Part shown: piece by piece, positions 18,145 through 25,558 of the stretch
Numbering within the stretch: the stretch's first letter is position 1
Layout of the letters: every line of letters begins with the position of its first letter
From: Anaerolineales bacterium
GTDB lineage: Bacteria > Chloroflexota > Anaerolineae > Anaerolineales > Villigracilaceae
Assembly (NCBI GenBank): GCA_020634885.1
Contig: JACKAW010000004.1
Location: 370,431 to 434,430 of the forward strand
Reading direction: 5' to 3'
Length of the DNA stretch: 64,000 bases
Notes under the pieces: model-generated
Database searches by the model: none
The model's input: only the letters and a program-made list of their open reading frames with translations
Told to the model about the DNA's origin: nothing
Position numbers and translations under genes: made by a program

Positions 18145-18789
18145 ATGAACTTATCTTTCAATTACGAACTTGTTGGCTACGCAGCATCCATTCTGGTTGC
18201 TATCTCTTTGATGATGAAATCGCTGGTGCGCCTGCGGACGGTTAATCTGATCGGGGCAATCGTATTCATTGTGTATGGTTTGCTGATCCATGCACTCCCG
18301 ATCGTATTTCTCAATACACTCACGCTCAGCGTCAATGCCTATAATCTGTGGCGAATGTGGCGCCAAAAAGATTACTTCACTCTTATGGAAATTCGTGCTG
18401 AGAGCACCTACCTCAAACGGTTTCTCGATTTTTACAGCAAGGAAATTTTGGAATTCATTCCCACATATTTGTTCAAACCGAAACCAGATCAATTGGTACT
18501 TTTTGTTCTTCGTAACATGCTCCCTGTAGGCGTGCTTATTGTCAAACCCGACGGAGAGGCGGCGCATATTTTTCTGGATTTTGTCATCCCCGGCTATCGT
18601 GATTTTCATGCAGGGAGATTCCTCTTCGATGCCAGCGCCGACTTTTTTAGACAAAGAGGCATTACGCACCTGGTCACCGATTCAGGGAATCGGCGCCATG
18701 AAACCTACCTCAAACGCATGGGATTTTTAAAAATAAACGACCAGTACGAATTGAAACTTCCACAAAAAATTTTCAGCGAGAAAATATAG
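18145..18789 (+). CDS. Fusion of a YgjV-like membrane domain and a GNAT-like acetyltransferase domain
   Basis: Residues ~8-80 of this 214-residue protein hold three hydrophobic helices (YAASILVAISLMMKSLVRLR; LIGAIVFIVYGLLIHALPI; FLNTLTLSVNAYNLWRM), resembling YgjV-type inner-membrane proteins. Residues ~115-205 resemble a GNAT acetyltransferase core: a beta strand carrying VGVLIV, then FLFDASADFFRQRGITHLVTDSGNRRHETYLKRMGF, where RRHETYLKRMGF matches the typical C-terminal GNAT helix and strand. The acetyl-CoA P-loop (Q/RxxGxG/A) is not obvious, so activity is uncertain. AAAGGAA precedes the ATG. The lipoprotein gene starts 4 nt after the stop. Confidence 0.72.
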   Translation: MNLSFNYELVGYAASILVAISLMMKSLVRLRTVNLIGAIVFIVYGLLIHALPIVFLNTLTLSVNAYNLWRMWRQKDYFTLMEIRAESTYLKRFLDFYSKEILEFIPTYLFKPKPDQLVLFVLRNMLPVGVLIVKPDGEAAHIFLDFVIPGYRDFHAGRFLFDASADFFRQRGITHLVTDSGNRRHETYLKRMGFLKINDQYELKLPQKIFSEKI

Positions 18790-18793
18790 TTCC

Positions 18794-19666
18794 ATGCCCA
18801 GACCGGCTTATGCAACTTTTATACTGATTTTATTTTTGACAGCCTGCCAGCAGGAAGTTCCTTCAGATGCCGTCCTGCCAGCCGTAACTTCTGTGTATCC
18901 GACAAACACGCCTCTGACCACGCCTGTGCCTGCTGTGCCAACCTCGCTTTTCCCTGCACCGACAACTCTCCCCGAAGGCGCGGTCAACATCATCACCATC
19001 GGCGATGACTTAACTCAAGGGGAGGGCGACACCGTTGGGCGCGGTTACCCGGGGCGCTTGATCCAACTTGTTGCCCAGATTAGCCCCGGCTCTACCATTG
19101 CCAACTTCGGGCGAACCGGCTGGACATCGGATGATGTGATTCAAGGCAGGGATGTGTTTGCAAGCCAATTAATGCGCGCCGTGAATGAGGTGGAATCTGT
19201 TACTGCGCAAGACCGTTCGGCTGTGGTATTGGTTTGGGTGGGCGGTAACGACCTCTGGGAACTGTACTCCGGCATAGCCGAAATTGCCCCTGAAACTGAA
19301 AAACAGGATGCTCTACGTTTCGAAGGAAATCTCAATGTGATTTTATATGAACTCCGCAAAGCGGGTGCAGAAGTTGTCGTTGCAAAATTGGACGATCAAT
19401 CCAAACGTCCCGCACGGACACGCCACGAGGCATATCCTGATATCACCACCTTGGAACTTAAACGCATGTCAGTACAGTTAAACCGATATAACGAAATCAT
19501 TGTCAATGCAGCAGTAGAAAATAATGCACTAATCGTGGATTTTTACGGCTCTGATATTTTTACGCAACCTGAAACCCTCTCGCCAGATGGCTATCACCCC
19601 AATTCAGAAGGATACGAAAAAATTTACAAAGAATGGTACAAGGTGTTGTTAAAAATTCTCCCTTGA
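18794..19666 (+). CDS. SGNH/GDSL-family lipoprotein with Asp at the nucleophile position
   Basis: This 290-residue lipoprotein has a signal peptide ending in the lipobox LTAC, then a Thr/Pro-rich spacer. The SGNH-hydrolase blocks are recognisable: block I as TIGDDLTQGEG, the Gly of block II in NFGRTGWTSDDV, block III as WVGGNDLWELY, and block V as SPDGYHPNSEGY (Asp and His). In active enzymes block I reads GDS, with Ser as nucleophile; here GAT-GAC encodes Asp-Asp. The protein may therefore have lost esterase activity or act as a binding protein. Overall length and the remaining residues look intact, so it is not decayed. It is probably co-transcribed with the membrane-GNAT fusion gene. Confidence 0.82.
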   Translation: MPRPAYATFILILFLTACQQEVPSDAVLPAVTSVYPTNTPLTTPVPAVPTSLFPAPTTLPEGAVNIITIGDDLTQGEGDTVGRGYPGRLIQLVAQISPGSTIANFGRTGWTSDDVIQGRDVFASQLMRAVNEVESVTAQDRSAVVLVWVGGNDLWELYSGIAEIAPETEKQDALRFEGNLNVILYELRKAGAEVVVAKLDDQSKRPARTRHEAYPDITTLELKRMSVQLNRYNEIIVNAAVENNALIVDFYGSDIFTQPETLSPDGYHPNSEGYEKIYKEWYKVLLKILP

Positions 19667-19687
19667 GATATCTTCTCTTTTTTCTGG

Positions 19688-20320
19688 TTACTTACCGCTC
19701 AGGGCATACGCCGCGACGCTAAATGCAATAGCAACATTTAATGAACGTTTTTGCCCAAGCATGGGAATAGCATAAACCTCATCTGCAAGCGACAGAAGGT
19801 CGGGGTCTATGCCTGTAACTTCACTTCCCAACAGTAGAACCGATTTTTCAACTTTTATGTTTTTTACCTTGCGAAGGTCTTTTGCGTTTCCGTCTTCTTC
19901 AAGGGCAATAATACGCCAGCCCTCATTCTTCAGCCCAAGAACCAATTTCACTGCATCTTTATGGCTCGACCAGGGAATATAATCCTCTGCGCCAAGAGAT
20001 GTTTTACCCACAGCTTCAACATCTGGTGTGGGGGTGATTCCGCACAGGTAGATGTGGTCATACCCAAACCCATCTGCACTGCGAAATATTGAACCAACAT
20101 TCCACGCCGAGCGGATATTGTCCAGCAAGACGGCACGAAATTCACTTTTTGAGGCGGGGCTTTTTTTGAACGCTCTTTCTTCTTCACGGATAACCTTGCT
20201 GGTAATTACCTGTGTTTCCCCAAGGCAATGCGGGCAACGTGTTCCAAAAGAATGCCCTTGCTGAAGCGGGTAGCGTAATTGGCAGGAACTACATTGCCTG
20301 ATATTGAATAGTAGAGACAT
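19688..20320 (-). CDS. SpoU/TrmH-family RNA 2'-O-methyltransferase with N-terminal zinc ribbon
   Basis: The first ~40 residues of this 210-residue protein carry two CxxC pairs (CSSCQ and CPHC), a zinc ribbon. The rest is a SpoU (SPOUT) methyltransferase: NIRSAWNVGSIFRSADGF (motif 1), VLLLGSEVTGID (motif 2) and IPMLGQKRSLNVAIAFSVAAY (motif 3, knot region). These enzymes methylate a ribose 2'-OH in tRNA or rRNA using S-adenosylmethionine. The exact target cannot be read from sequence. The start codon directly abuts the stop of the upstream lipoprotein gene. This is one of two SpoU enzymes in the window. Confidence 0.9.
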   Translation of the reverse strand: MSLLFNIRQCSSCQLRYPLQQGHSFGTRCPHCLGETQVITSKVIREEERAFKKSPASKSEFRAVLLDNIRSAWNVGSIFRSADGFGYDHIYLCGITPTPDVEAVGKTSLGAEDYIPWSSHKDAVKLVLGLKNEGWRIIALEEDGNAKDLRKVKNIKVEKSVLLLGSEVTGIDPDLLSLADEVYAIPMLGQKRSLNVAIAFSVAAYALSGK

Positions 20321-21088
20321 TTACGGCTGCGTACTTGGATTAAGAATACTAAAGTAAGTGAACTCAGCCGTGACTATCTTGTCGTGAGAGTTCTGACCCG
20401 CAAAGAGTCCTGCTTTCTTTGGCGACCAACTCAAAGGCTCGGAATATATTCGAAACCAGGCGGTTCCAGTTGGATTGGCAAAGACTCCCAGTGAACCGTC
20501 TTTTACTTCCATGCGGATCAAAAGATTGTTGGACGGTAATGGCGACATGTATATTGGCTGTGTCAACTTGTTGTCTTCATAGCGGAATATATAAAAACCT
20601 TCGTTTATGCAACCGATTTCTTCAACGCAATTGCCAATACCTGCTATAACAAAATTTGAATCAGATTCGTACAGTACCATTCCCGCAAATATGTCAGGAT
20701 CCCAGGCGTAGAATTTGACGCCCGTTTCAAATGAAAAATCGCTTGTAGGAACATCTGTGAGTAACAGGTTTTTTGCATTTCCCAGTTGAATGTAACCGTA
20801 CTCAGCTTGTAATTGTAAAGACCCGGGTATGGCGTTAAGATTCCACGCGTTTTGGTTTTCGTTCGTCCACTGCCACTCAGGGGCAAGTTTCCCGTCAAAA
20901 TCATCTCGAAAAAATGCGGTTTCTATACTTGCGGCTTCTGGGGTAATGCTTGTTGGCGAAGCTTCTGGAGAAAGTTCTGGAGTGGGGGGTGTAGGTGAAT
21001 TGTTTAGGGGGACTTGTGGTTTAAAAGAATTTTTCGGGGTGCAAGCAACAAGAATAAATACATATAATAAGAAGGTTATTTTTTTCAT
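20321..21088 (-). CDS. Lipoprotein with concanavalin-like (DUF1349-type) domain
   Basis: The start at 21088 (MKKITFLLYVFILVAC) is chosen because it gives a canonical lipoprotein signal with lipobox LVAC and is preceded by TTGGAG; a longer upstream frame has neither. The mature protein (255 residues before processing) has a Pro/Ser/Thr-rich spacer. A beta-sandwich follows, starting FFRDDFDGKLAPEWQWTNEN, the opening seen in DUF1349 / GH43 C-terminal lectin-like domains. These usually bind carbohydrate; no catalytic residues are evident. It should sit on the outer face of the membrane. Its stop abuts the start of the SpoU gene, suggesting co-transcription. Confidence 0.8.
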   Translation of the reverse strand: MKKITFLLYVFILVACTPKNSFKPQVPLNNSPTPPTPELSPEASPTSITPEAASIETAFFRDDFDGKLAPEWQWTNENQNAWNLNAIPGSLQLQAEYGYIQLGNAKNLLLTDVPTSDFSFETGVKFYAWDPDIFAGMVLYESDSNFVIAGIGNCVEEIGCINEGFYIFRYEDNKLTQPIYMSPLPSNNLLIRMEVKDGSLGVFANPTGTAWFRIYSEPLSWSPKKAGLFAGQNSHDKIVTAEFTYFSILNPSTQP

Positions 21089-21143
21089 GCGAACTCCAAA
21101 TGCTATTTTATAATACTTTTTGGAAAAACACTTGGAATGGCTT

Positions 21144-21698
21144 ATGCGTATTATCCTTTTCAACAAACCTTACGGCGTGCTCTCGCAATTTACAGATGAG
21201 GGAACAGGACACCCAACGCTCAGAGAGTACATCAACATCCCCAATGTCTATGCCGCCGGACGGCTTGACCGTGACAGTGAAGGTTTGCTTTTGCTTACCG
21301 ATGATGGCTCACTCATCAAACGTCTCACTGACCCAGATCATCATATTGAAAAGACCTACCTTGTGATGGTGGAAGGCGACCCAACTCCTGGGAAGTTACA
21401 GCACCTTTCAAGCGGAATTCAGATCAAGGGACATTTCACCCGTCCGGCTTCTTTTCGCCTCATTCCTGACCCACAGTTGCCTGAGCGACCCAAACCCGTC
21501 ACTCCGCATGGACCGACCTCGTGGCTGGAGGTGAAACTACGTGAGGGGAAGAAACGTCAGATCCGCCATATGACCGCGGCAGTTGGGTTGTTTACTTTGC
21601 GAATCTATCGCATAGCCATTGGTAGCCTCGGAATTGAAAACCTGAATATTGGAAAATGGCGTGACCTAACCCAAAGCGAGCTGCGCCTCCTGCGCTGA
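21144..21698 (+). CDS. rluE: 23S rRNA pseudouridine synthase of the RluE type
   Basis: The start at 21144 gives MRIILFNKPYGVLSQFTDEG, the typical RluE N-terminus; an in-frame ATG 24 nt upstream would add non-conserved residues. The catalytic aspartate is in AAGRLDRDSEGLLLLTDDG. GKKRQIRHMTAAVGLFTLRI is the family C-terminal motif. The 184 residues match RluE/RsuA-family enzymes that lack the S4 domain. In E. coli RluE makes pseudouridine 2457 of 23S rRNA. The last 33 bp overlap, tail to tail, the end of the minus-strand MetV-MetF gene. Confidence 0.9.
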   Translation: MRIILFNKPYGVLSQFTDEGTGHPTLREYINIPNVYAAGRLDRDSEGLLLLTDDGSLIKRLTDPDHHIEKTYLVMVEGDPTPGKLQHLSSGIQIKGHFTRPASFRLIPDPQLPERPKPVTPHGPTSWLEVKLREGKKRQIRHMTAAVGLFTLRIYRIAIGSLGIENLNIGKWRDLTQSELRLLR

Positions 21699-23159
21699 CT
21701 TTTTCATTGTTCCATCCTTTGGCATCAACCCCGCTTCTTTCACAATACGCGGTACGATCTCTTCCCAGCCAACCGCCATGATATGAACGCCATGTACGCC
21801 TTGTTTGGTTTTTATCTTTTCAATCAATTCCAAAGCAATTTTAAAACCCTCTTCCTGCTCATTTCCCTTTTCTTGCGCCGCTTCCATCCTCTTCATTATT
21901 GTTTCTGGTATGAAAACACCGGGGATTTTTGCGTTCATGTACGCGGCAGTCTTGTAATTCTTTAGCGGGGTAATGCCAATGAGAATATGCACTTTATCAA
22001 GGATGTTTCTTTTAGCGATCTCGTTCAACCATTCGTCCAGCGCATCTGCATCAAATACAACATTTGTTTGGAAGAACTGCGCCCCCACATTAACCTTCTT
22101 TTGCTCGCGCAATGCTTGAAACTTCATATTCGAAGCAAAGGGTGAAGCCGCCGCGCCAAGGAAATATTTTGGCGCGGTTTTGATCTCGCGCCCATCAAGA
22201 TATTTTCCTTCATCGCGCATACGGCGCAAAACCCAAAGCATCTGGATCGAATCGAGATCGACAATATCCATTCGCCCGTTGGGTCCGGGTCCCAGTACCA
22301 TGCTATCCCCCGTCAGGCAGAGGATGTTACGTACACCCAATGCCGAAGCGCCCATCACATTCGATTGCAACCCTACGCGGGTATTTTCACGCCCTGTAAT
22401 TTGCAAGACCGGCTCCGCCCCAAGTTCCAAAGCGATCTGACTGCACGCCACCGACGACATGCGCGGAATTGCAGAGGCGCTGTCTGTGAAGTTGAGCGCC
22501 GAAACATACGGCTTGAGCATTTCTATATTTTTTCGTAATTTATCGGTGTTTATGGATAGGGGAGGTGTGACCTCTGCTGCTACAACAAACTCACCGGCTT
22601 TAAGTCTGCGCTCCAACTCAGAGACGGGTTCGGTATATGCAGGCGGATGATATTCAGAATCGCCCTGCCACCACTCGGGCTGGCGCACAGGTCTAAAGAT
22701 GGAATCAAAGGTTTGAGAAACTGCATCAGGCTTCCCCGAAGAAAGAGCCGAAAGGATTTCCTTTGCCCCAACTTTTCCGGCTTGGGCTGCAACGTCACTC
22801 CACGAATCGGTGCCCGCCTTTTTCCAATCCATTGGAGGCAGCACTTCGAGCAGCAAGGCTTCGCGCCCAAGTTTGAAAGACCGCTCATAAATTTTGTACC
22901 AAATACAAGGGCGGCTTTCGTCCACATAACAACGCTCTGGGGTCGAGCCGCCGCATGGACCGTTCCGCAATCCCTTGGGGCATTCCATGGGGCAAATGAG
23001 CGCGGTTTCTTGCAAGAGGCAATTGCCGCACATGCGGCATCCGAACAGGGGACCTTTGATGGCGCGTTCAATACTTGCCAATGCGCGTTTTTTAAACGGC
23101 TGGCGCTTGAAGGGCATGAAAGGTGGTTGATACCTTCGGGCTGGGGTAAAACCAGACAT
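21666..23159 (-). CDS. Methylenetetrahydrofolate reductase with N-terminal MetV-type cysteine-rich domain
   Basis: This 497-residue protein fuses two parts. Residues ~30-130 are an MTHFR-C/MetV-like domain with a cysteine cluster (CRMCGNCLL, CPMECPKGLRNGPCGG). Residues ~205-490 are a MetF-type barrel (VVAAEVTPPLS, LNFTDSASAIPRMSS, LCLTGDS, FLGAAASPFAS). MetF reduces methylene- to methyl-tetrahydrofolate; in acetogens MetV is a separate subunit needed for activity. The fusion suggests a ferredoxin- or NADH-linked MetVF enzyme feeding methyl groups to methionine synthesis or a Wood-Ljungdahl-type pathway. The ribosome binding site is AGGAGG. The gene end overlaps rluE by 33 bp on the opposite strand. 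Confidence 0.88.
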   Translation of the reverse strand: MSGFTPARRYQPPFMPFKRQPFKKRALASIERAIKGPLFGCRMCGNCLLQETALICPMECPKGLRNGPCGGSTPERCYVDESRPCIWYKIYERSFKLGREALLLEVLPPMDWKKAGTDSWSDVAAQAGKVGAKEILSALSSGKPDAVSQTFDSIFRPVRQPEWWQGDSEYHPPAYTEPVSELERRLKAGEFVVAAEVTPPLSINTDKLRKNIEMLKPYVSALNFTDSASAIPRMSSVACSQIALELGAEPVLQITGRENTRVGLQSNVMGASALGVRNILCLTGDSMVLGPGPNGRMDIVDLDSIQMLWVLRRMRDEGKYLDGREIKTAPKYFLGAAASPFASNMKFQALREQKKVNVGAQFFQTNVVFDADALDEWLNEIAKRNILDKVHILIGITPLKNYKTAAYMNAKIPGVFIPETIMKRMEAAQEKGNEQEEGFKIALELIEKIKTKQGVHGVHIMAVGWEEIVPRIVKEAGLMPKDGTMKKSAQEAQLALG

Positions 23160-23244
23160 GGACTGCCTCCTAGGGGATTATATATTATATATAATTTTAC
23201 TCCCGTCATTTCATTTTTGGGAAGGATGCAGAAAGCCGTGCTGG

Positions 23245-23250
23245 GTATAA
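23245..23250 (+). promoter_or_regulatory. -10 box giving a probable leaderless mRNA for the CAP/LysM gene
   Basis: TATAAT ends 8 nt before the ATG at 23259, and no ribosome binding site fits between. Transcription would begin at or within a base or two of the start codon. Confidence 0.55.
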
Positions 23251-23258
23251 TTTTTGAC

Positions 23259-24242
23259 ATGGCTAAAAAATATTATGGGTACGTTGTTGTTGCGCTTCTT
23301 GTTTTGACCTTGAGTTGGCTGCCATCCATTGGGGCGGGTGCGCAGCCGGGGGTTTTTGTTCCGGTTCGCGGCGTTGCTGAGTTGATCGGCAAGGTGAATG
23401 ACTTGCGTAGTGCGCAGGGCTTGGCGCCTTATGTTCAAAATAGCATTCTTACTTCTGTAGCTCAAAGCCATGCAGTTTATGTTTCCAGTACGGGCGTTTT
23501 GACTCATTTTGACCAGCAAGGCAAGCGACCCTATGAACGCGCGTTGGATGCAGGTTATTTGCTTGCTGGTAATCTTTCTACGGGCGGTCTTTTGACCCAG
23601 GTGATCTACTCTGGCAAGGGAGTTTCAGACGCTGATGTAATAACTGCATGGCAATCGACTCCGGCAGATTCGAGTGTGTTGCTTTCACCAGATTATCAGG
23701 ATGTAGGGGTAGGGATTGCGGCTGCGGATGGCATTACTTATTTTGTTTTGATCGCGGCATCCCAAACCGGTGACTTGACAACCTCCACTCCTTTTTCAAG
23801 GACGGGCACGCCGACATTACTAGCCGGAAATGGTTTGCCCAATACGCCTTTGCCAAGCGGCGAGGTGTATCACACTGTCCAAAAAGATGAAGCGCTGTGG
23901 AGTATTGCCCTTGCGTACGGTTCAACGATCGCCGAATTGAAACTGATCAATCACCTCGCTTCGGATGAAATATTTGAAGGACAAAAGCTCTTGATCCGCA
24001 GTGCCAATACAGTTACGCCAACCTTTACCGAAGTGCCAGTTACCGCCACCCTCGGGCTTTCAACATCGACTCCAACCCTGCCTGTAACACCTACGAACAC
24101 AAATACTCCAACCCCGCTTCCCACGCCGCCATCTTCCATGCAGAACGGGGAAAAGGTTGTGGGTGGTATTGTGTTGGCAGCGTTGGTGCTTGCCGGTTTA
24201 TTTTCTTTTCTCAGTAAACGTAAGCCAAATTCAGCGGATTAA
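23259..24242 (+). CDS. Surface-anchored CAP-domain protein with LysM domain
   Basis: The start at 23259 begins with a signal peptide (MAKKYYGYVVVALLVLTLSW) and follows a TATAAT at leaderless spacing; the much longer upstream frame runs antisense through the MetV-MetF gene and is not coding. Residues ~40-170 are a CAP/SCP domain (KVNDLRSAQGLAPY, QSHAVYVSS, LTHFDQQGKRPYERALDAGY). Residues ~205-250 are a LysM peptidoglycan-binding domain (YHTVQKDEALWSIALAYG). A Thr/Pro-rich spacer and a C-terminal membrane helix with a basic tail (SKRKPNSAD) follow. It should be an exported, membrane-tethered wall-binding protein. CAP domains have no single known activity. Confidence 0.87.
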   Translation: MAKKYYGYVVVALLVLTLSWLPSIGAGAQPGVFVPVRGVAELIGKVNDLRSAQGLAPYVQNSILTSVAQSHAVYVSSTGVLTHFDQQGKRPYERALDAGYLLAGNLSTGGLLTQVIYSGKGVSDADVITAWQSTPADSSVLLSPDYQDVGVGIAAADGITYFVLIAASQTGDLTTSTPFSRTGTPTLLAGNGLPNTPLPSGEVYHTVQKDEALWSIALAYGSTIAELKLINHLASDEIFEGQKLLIRSANTVTPTFTEVPVTATLGLSTSTPTLPVTPTNTNTPTPLPTPPSSMQNGEKVVGGIVLAALVLAGLFSFLSKRKPNSAD

Positions 24243-24293
24243 AATCACACGGTTTGCATTACAAAATAGCTGGCGAATGTGAGTGTGTGTCGA

Positions 24294-24320
24294 TATACTT
24301 GTATTGTGAAATAAATCACA
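24294..24320 (+). promoter_or_regulatory. Promoter -10 box with overlapping CRP/FNR-type operator before the FNT gene
   Basis: TATACT (24294-24299) is a good -10 box. TTGTGA-AATAAA-TCACAA at 24304-24321 is a perfect palindrome matching the CRP consensus TGTGA-N6-TCACA. It overlaps the expected transcription start, a position that usually gives repression by a bound CRP/FNR-family protein. The regulator itself is not in this window. Confidence 0.75.
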
Positions 24321-24337
24321 AACAAGGATGAGATCCT

Positions 24338-25228
24338 ATGACAGAGATTCGAATTGATTCTTTATTGCCTGCCGAAATGGCGACACGGGCTGAATACCTT
24401 GGGGTTCGCAAGGCAGAAATGCCGGCATTCACCATGTTCATGCTTGCGGTGCTTGCGGGCGCATTTATTTCTCTTGGAGCGATCTTTTCCACAACCGTTG
24501 CGGCTGGGGGGATGACCGTTACTGCGGTGGACGGAACCGTTGTTTACACTTCAGGTTTGCCGTATGGTGTGACAAGGCTTTTGACCGGGTTGGTTTTCTG
24601 CCTGGGTCTTATTCTTGTTGTGGTTGGCGGGGCAGAACTTTTTACAGGCAACAACCTGATCGTGATGGCATGGGCAAGTGGGAAAGTGACAACCCGTGGA
24701 TTGCTGCGAAACTGGGGTATTGTGTATGTGGGGAATTTTGTCGGCTCGATCGGTACGGTCATTTTGACATTTTTTTCGAAACAATATACTTTTGGTGGTG
24801 ATGCTGTTGGAATTACCGCCTTGAGAATTGCGGCAGGGAAGTGTGAATTTACTTTTGTGCAGGCAATGGCGTTGGGTATTCTTTGTAATGCGCTGGTTTG
24901 TTTGGCGGTCTGGCTTACGTTCAGCGCCCGTACAACTTTGGATAAGATCGTTGCCATTATCTTTCCGATCACTGCTTTTGTAGCGGCAGGGTTTGAGCAT
25001 AGTATTGCCAATATGTATTTTGTCCCATACGGGCTGCTGATCAAGGGGTTTGACCCCGCATTTATTGAAAAGGTGGGAGGAAAGGTTGCCAACCTCGATT
25101 CACTGACCTGGGAGGCTTTCTTCTTCGGTAATTTGATCCCCGTTACCATAGGCAACATTATTGGCGGGGTGGTACTTGTCGCTGCTATTTACTGGGTAAT
25201 TTTCCTGCGAGAAAGAAAAGATTTCTAA
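24338..25228 (+). CDS. Formate/nitrite transporter (FNT) family channel
   Basis: This 296-residue membrane protein has six hydrophobic spans and the FNT landmarks: AGAFISLGAIF in the first span, GAELFTGNNLIVMAWASGK in the re-entrant region, and NLIPVTIGNIIGGVVLV near the end. FNT proteins are pentameric channels for formate, nitrite, hydrosulfide or lactate-type anions, driven by gradients. The substrate cannot be assigned. A CRP/FNR-like operator lies in the promoter, which fits control by oxygen or carbon state. A stand-alone Lrp ligand-binding domain gene follows 15 nt downstream and is probably in the same operon. Confidence 0.9.
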   Translation: MTEIRIDSLLPAEMATRAEYLGVRKAEMPAFTMFMLAVLAGAFISLGAIFSTTVAAGGMTVTAVDGTVVYTSGLPYGVTRLLTGLVFCLGLILVVVGGAELFTGNNLIVMAWASGKVTTRGLLRNWGIVYVGNFVGSIGTVILTFFSKQYTFGGDAVGITALRIAAGKCEFTFVQAMALGILCNALVCLAVWLTFSARTTLDKIVAIIFPITAFVAAGFEHSIANMYFVPYGLLIKGFDPAFIEKVGGKVANLDSLTWEAFFFGNLIPVTIGNIIGGVVLVAAIYWVIFLRERKDF

Positions 25229-25243
25229 AAAGGAGAAAACAAG

Positions 25244-25474
25244 ATGAAAGCTTATGTGATGATCAAAATTCGTTCTGGTGAAGTGCAATCGGTTGTGGGG
25301 CATCTTCGCAGTATTCACAGCGTCATTGAGGCGCACATGACTTTCGGTCCGTATGATGCGGTGGCAGTGGTGGAAACCGAAGATCTGGCAGCGCTTGGGC
25401 GGATCACAGCATTGCAAATTCAACCCATCCCCGGCGTGGAGCAGACGCTCACTTGTCTGGCGGTGGATGTGTGA
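25244..25474 (+). CDS. Stand-alone Lrp/AsnC ligand-binding (RAM) domain protein
   Basis: This 76-residue protein is only the C-terminal alpha-beta domain of Lrp/AsnC regulators (AYVMIKIRSGEV, GPYDAVAVVETED, IPGVEQTLTCLAV); there is no helix-turn-helix. Such domains bind amino acids or other small ligands at oligomer interfaces, and stand-alone versions are thought to modulate full-length regulators or partner enzymes. AAGGAG precedes the ATG. It is 15 nt after the FNT channel gene, so the two are likely co-expressed. It could serve as a ligand-sensing accessory of the channel (inference). Confidence 0.87.
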   Translation: MKAYVMIKIRSGEVQSVVGHLRSIHSVIEAHMTFGPYDAVAVVETEDLAALGRITALQIQPIPGVEQTLTCLAVDV

Positions 25475-25490
25475 GGATAGAAAAATTGCT

Positions 25491-25536
25491 AAACAAAAAG
25501 AGCGGATTTTTATTGAAAGTCCGCTCTTTTTGTTTA
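25491..25536 (+). terminator. Rho-independent terminator after the FNT operon
   Basis: AAACAAAAAGAGCGGA pairs over 16 bp with TCCGCTCTTTTTGTTT around a short loop. The stem is followed closely by the ABC exporter gene, which therefore needs its own promoter or some read-through. Confidence 0.92.
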
Positions 25537-25558
25537 TGGTATGCTTGATATTCCGCTT

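Noticed and set aside
22647..23258. Upstream extension of the CAP/LysM frame by 204 codons
   Set aside because: It runs antisense through the MetV-MetF gene and has no family features; the signal peptide and -10 box place the start at 23259.
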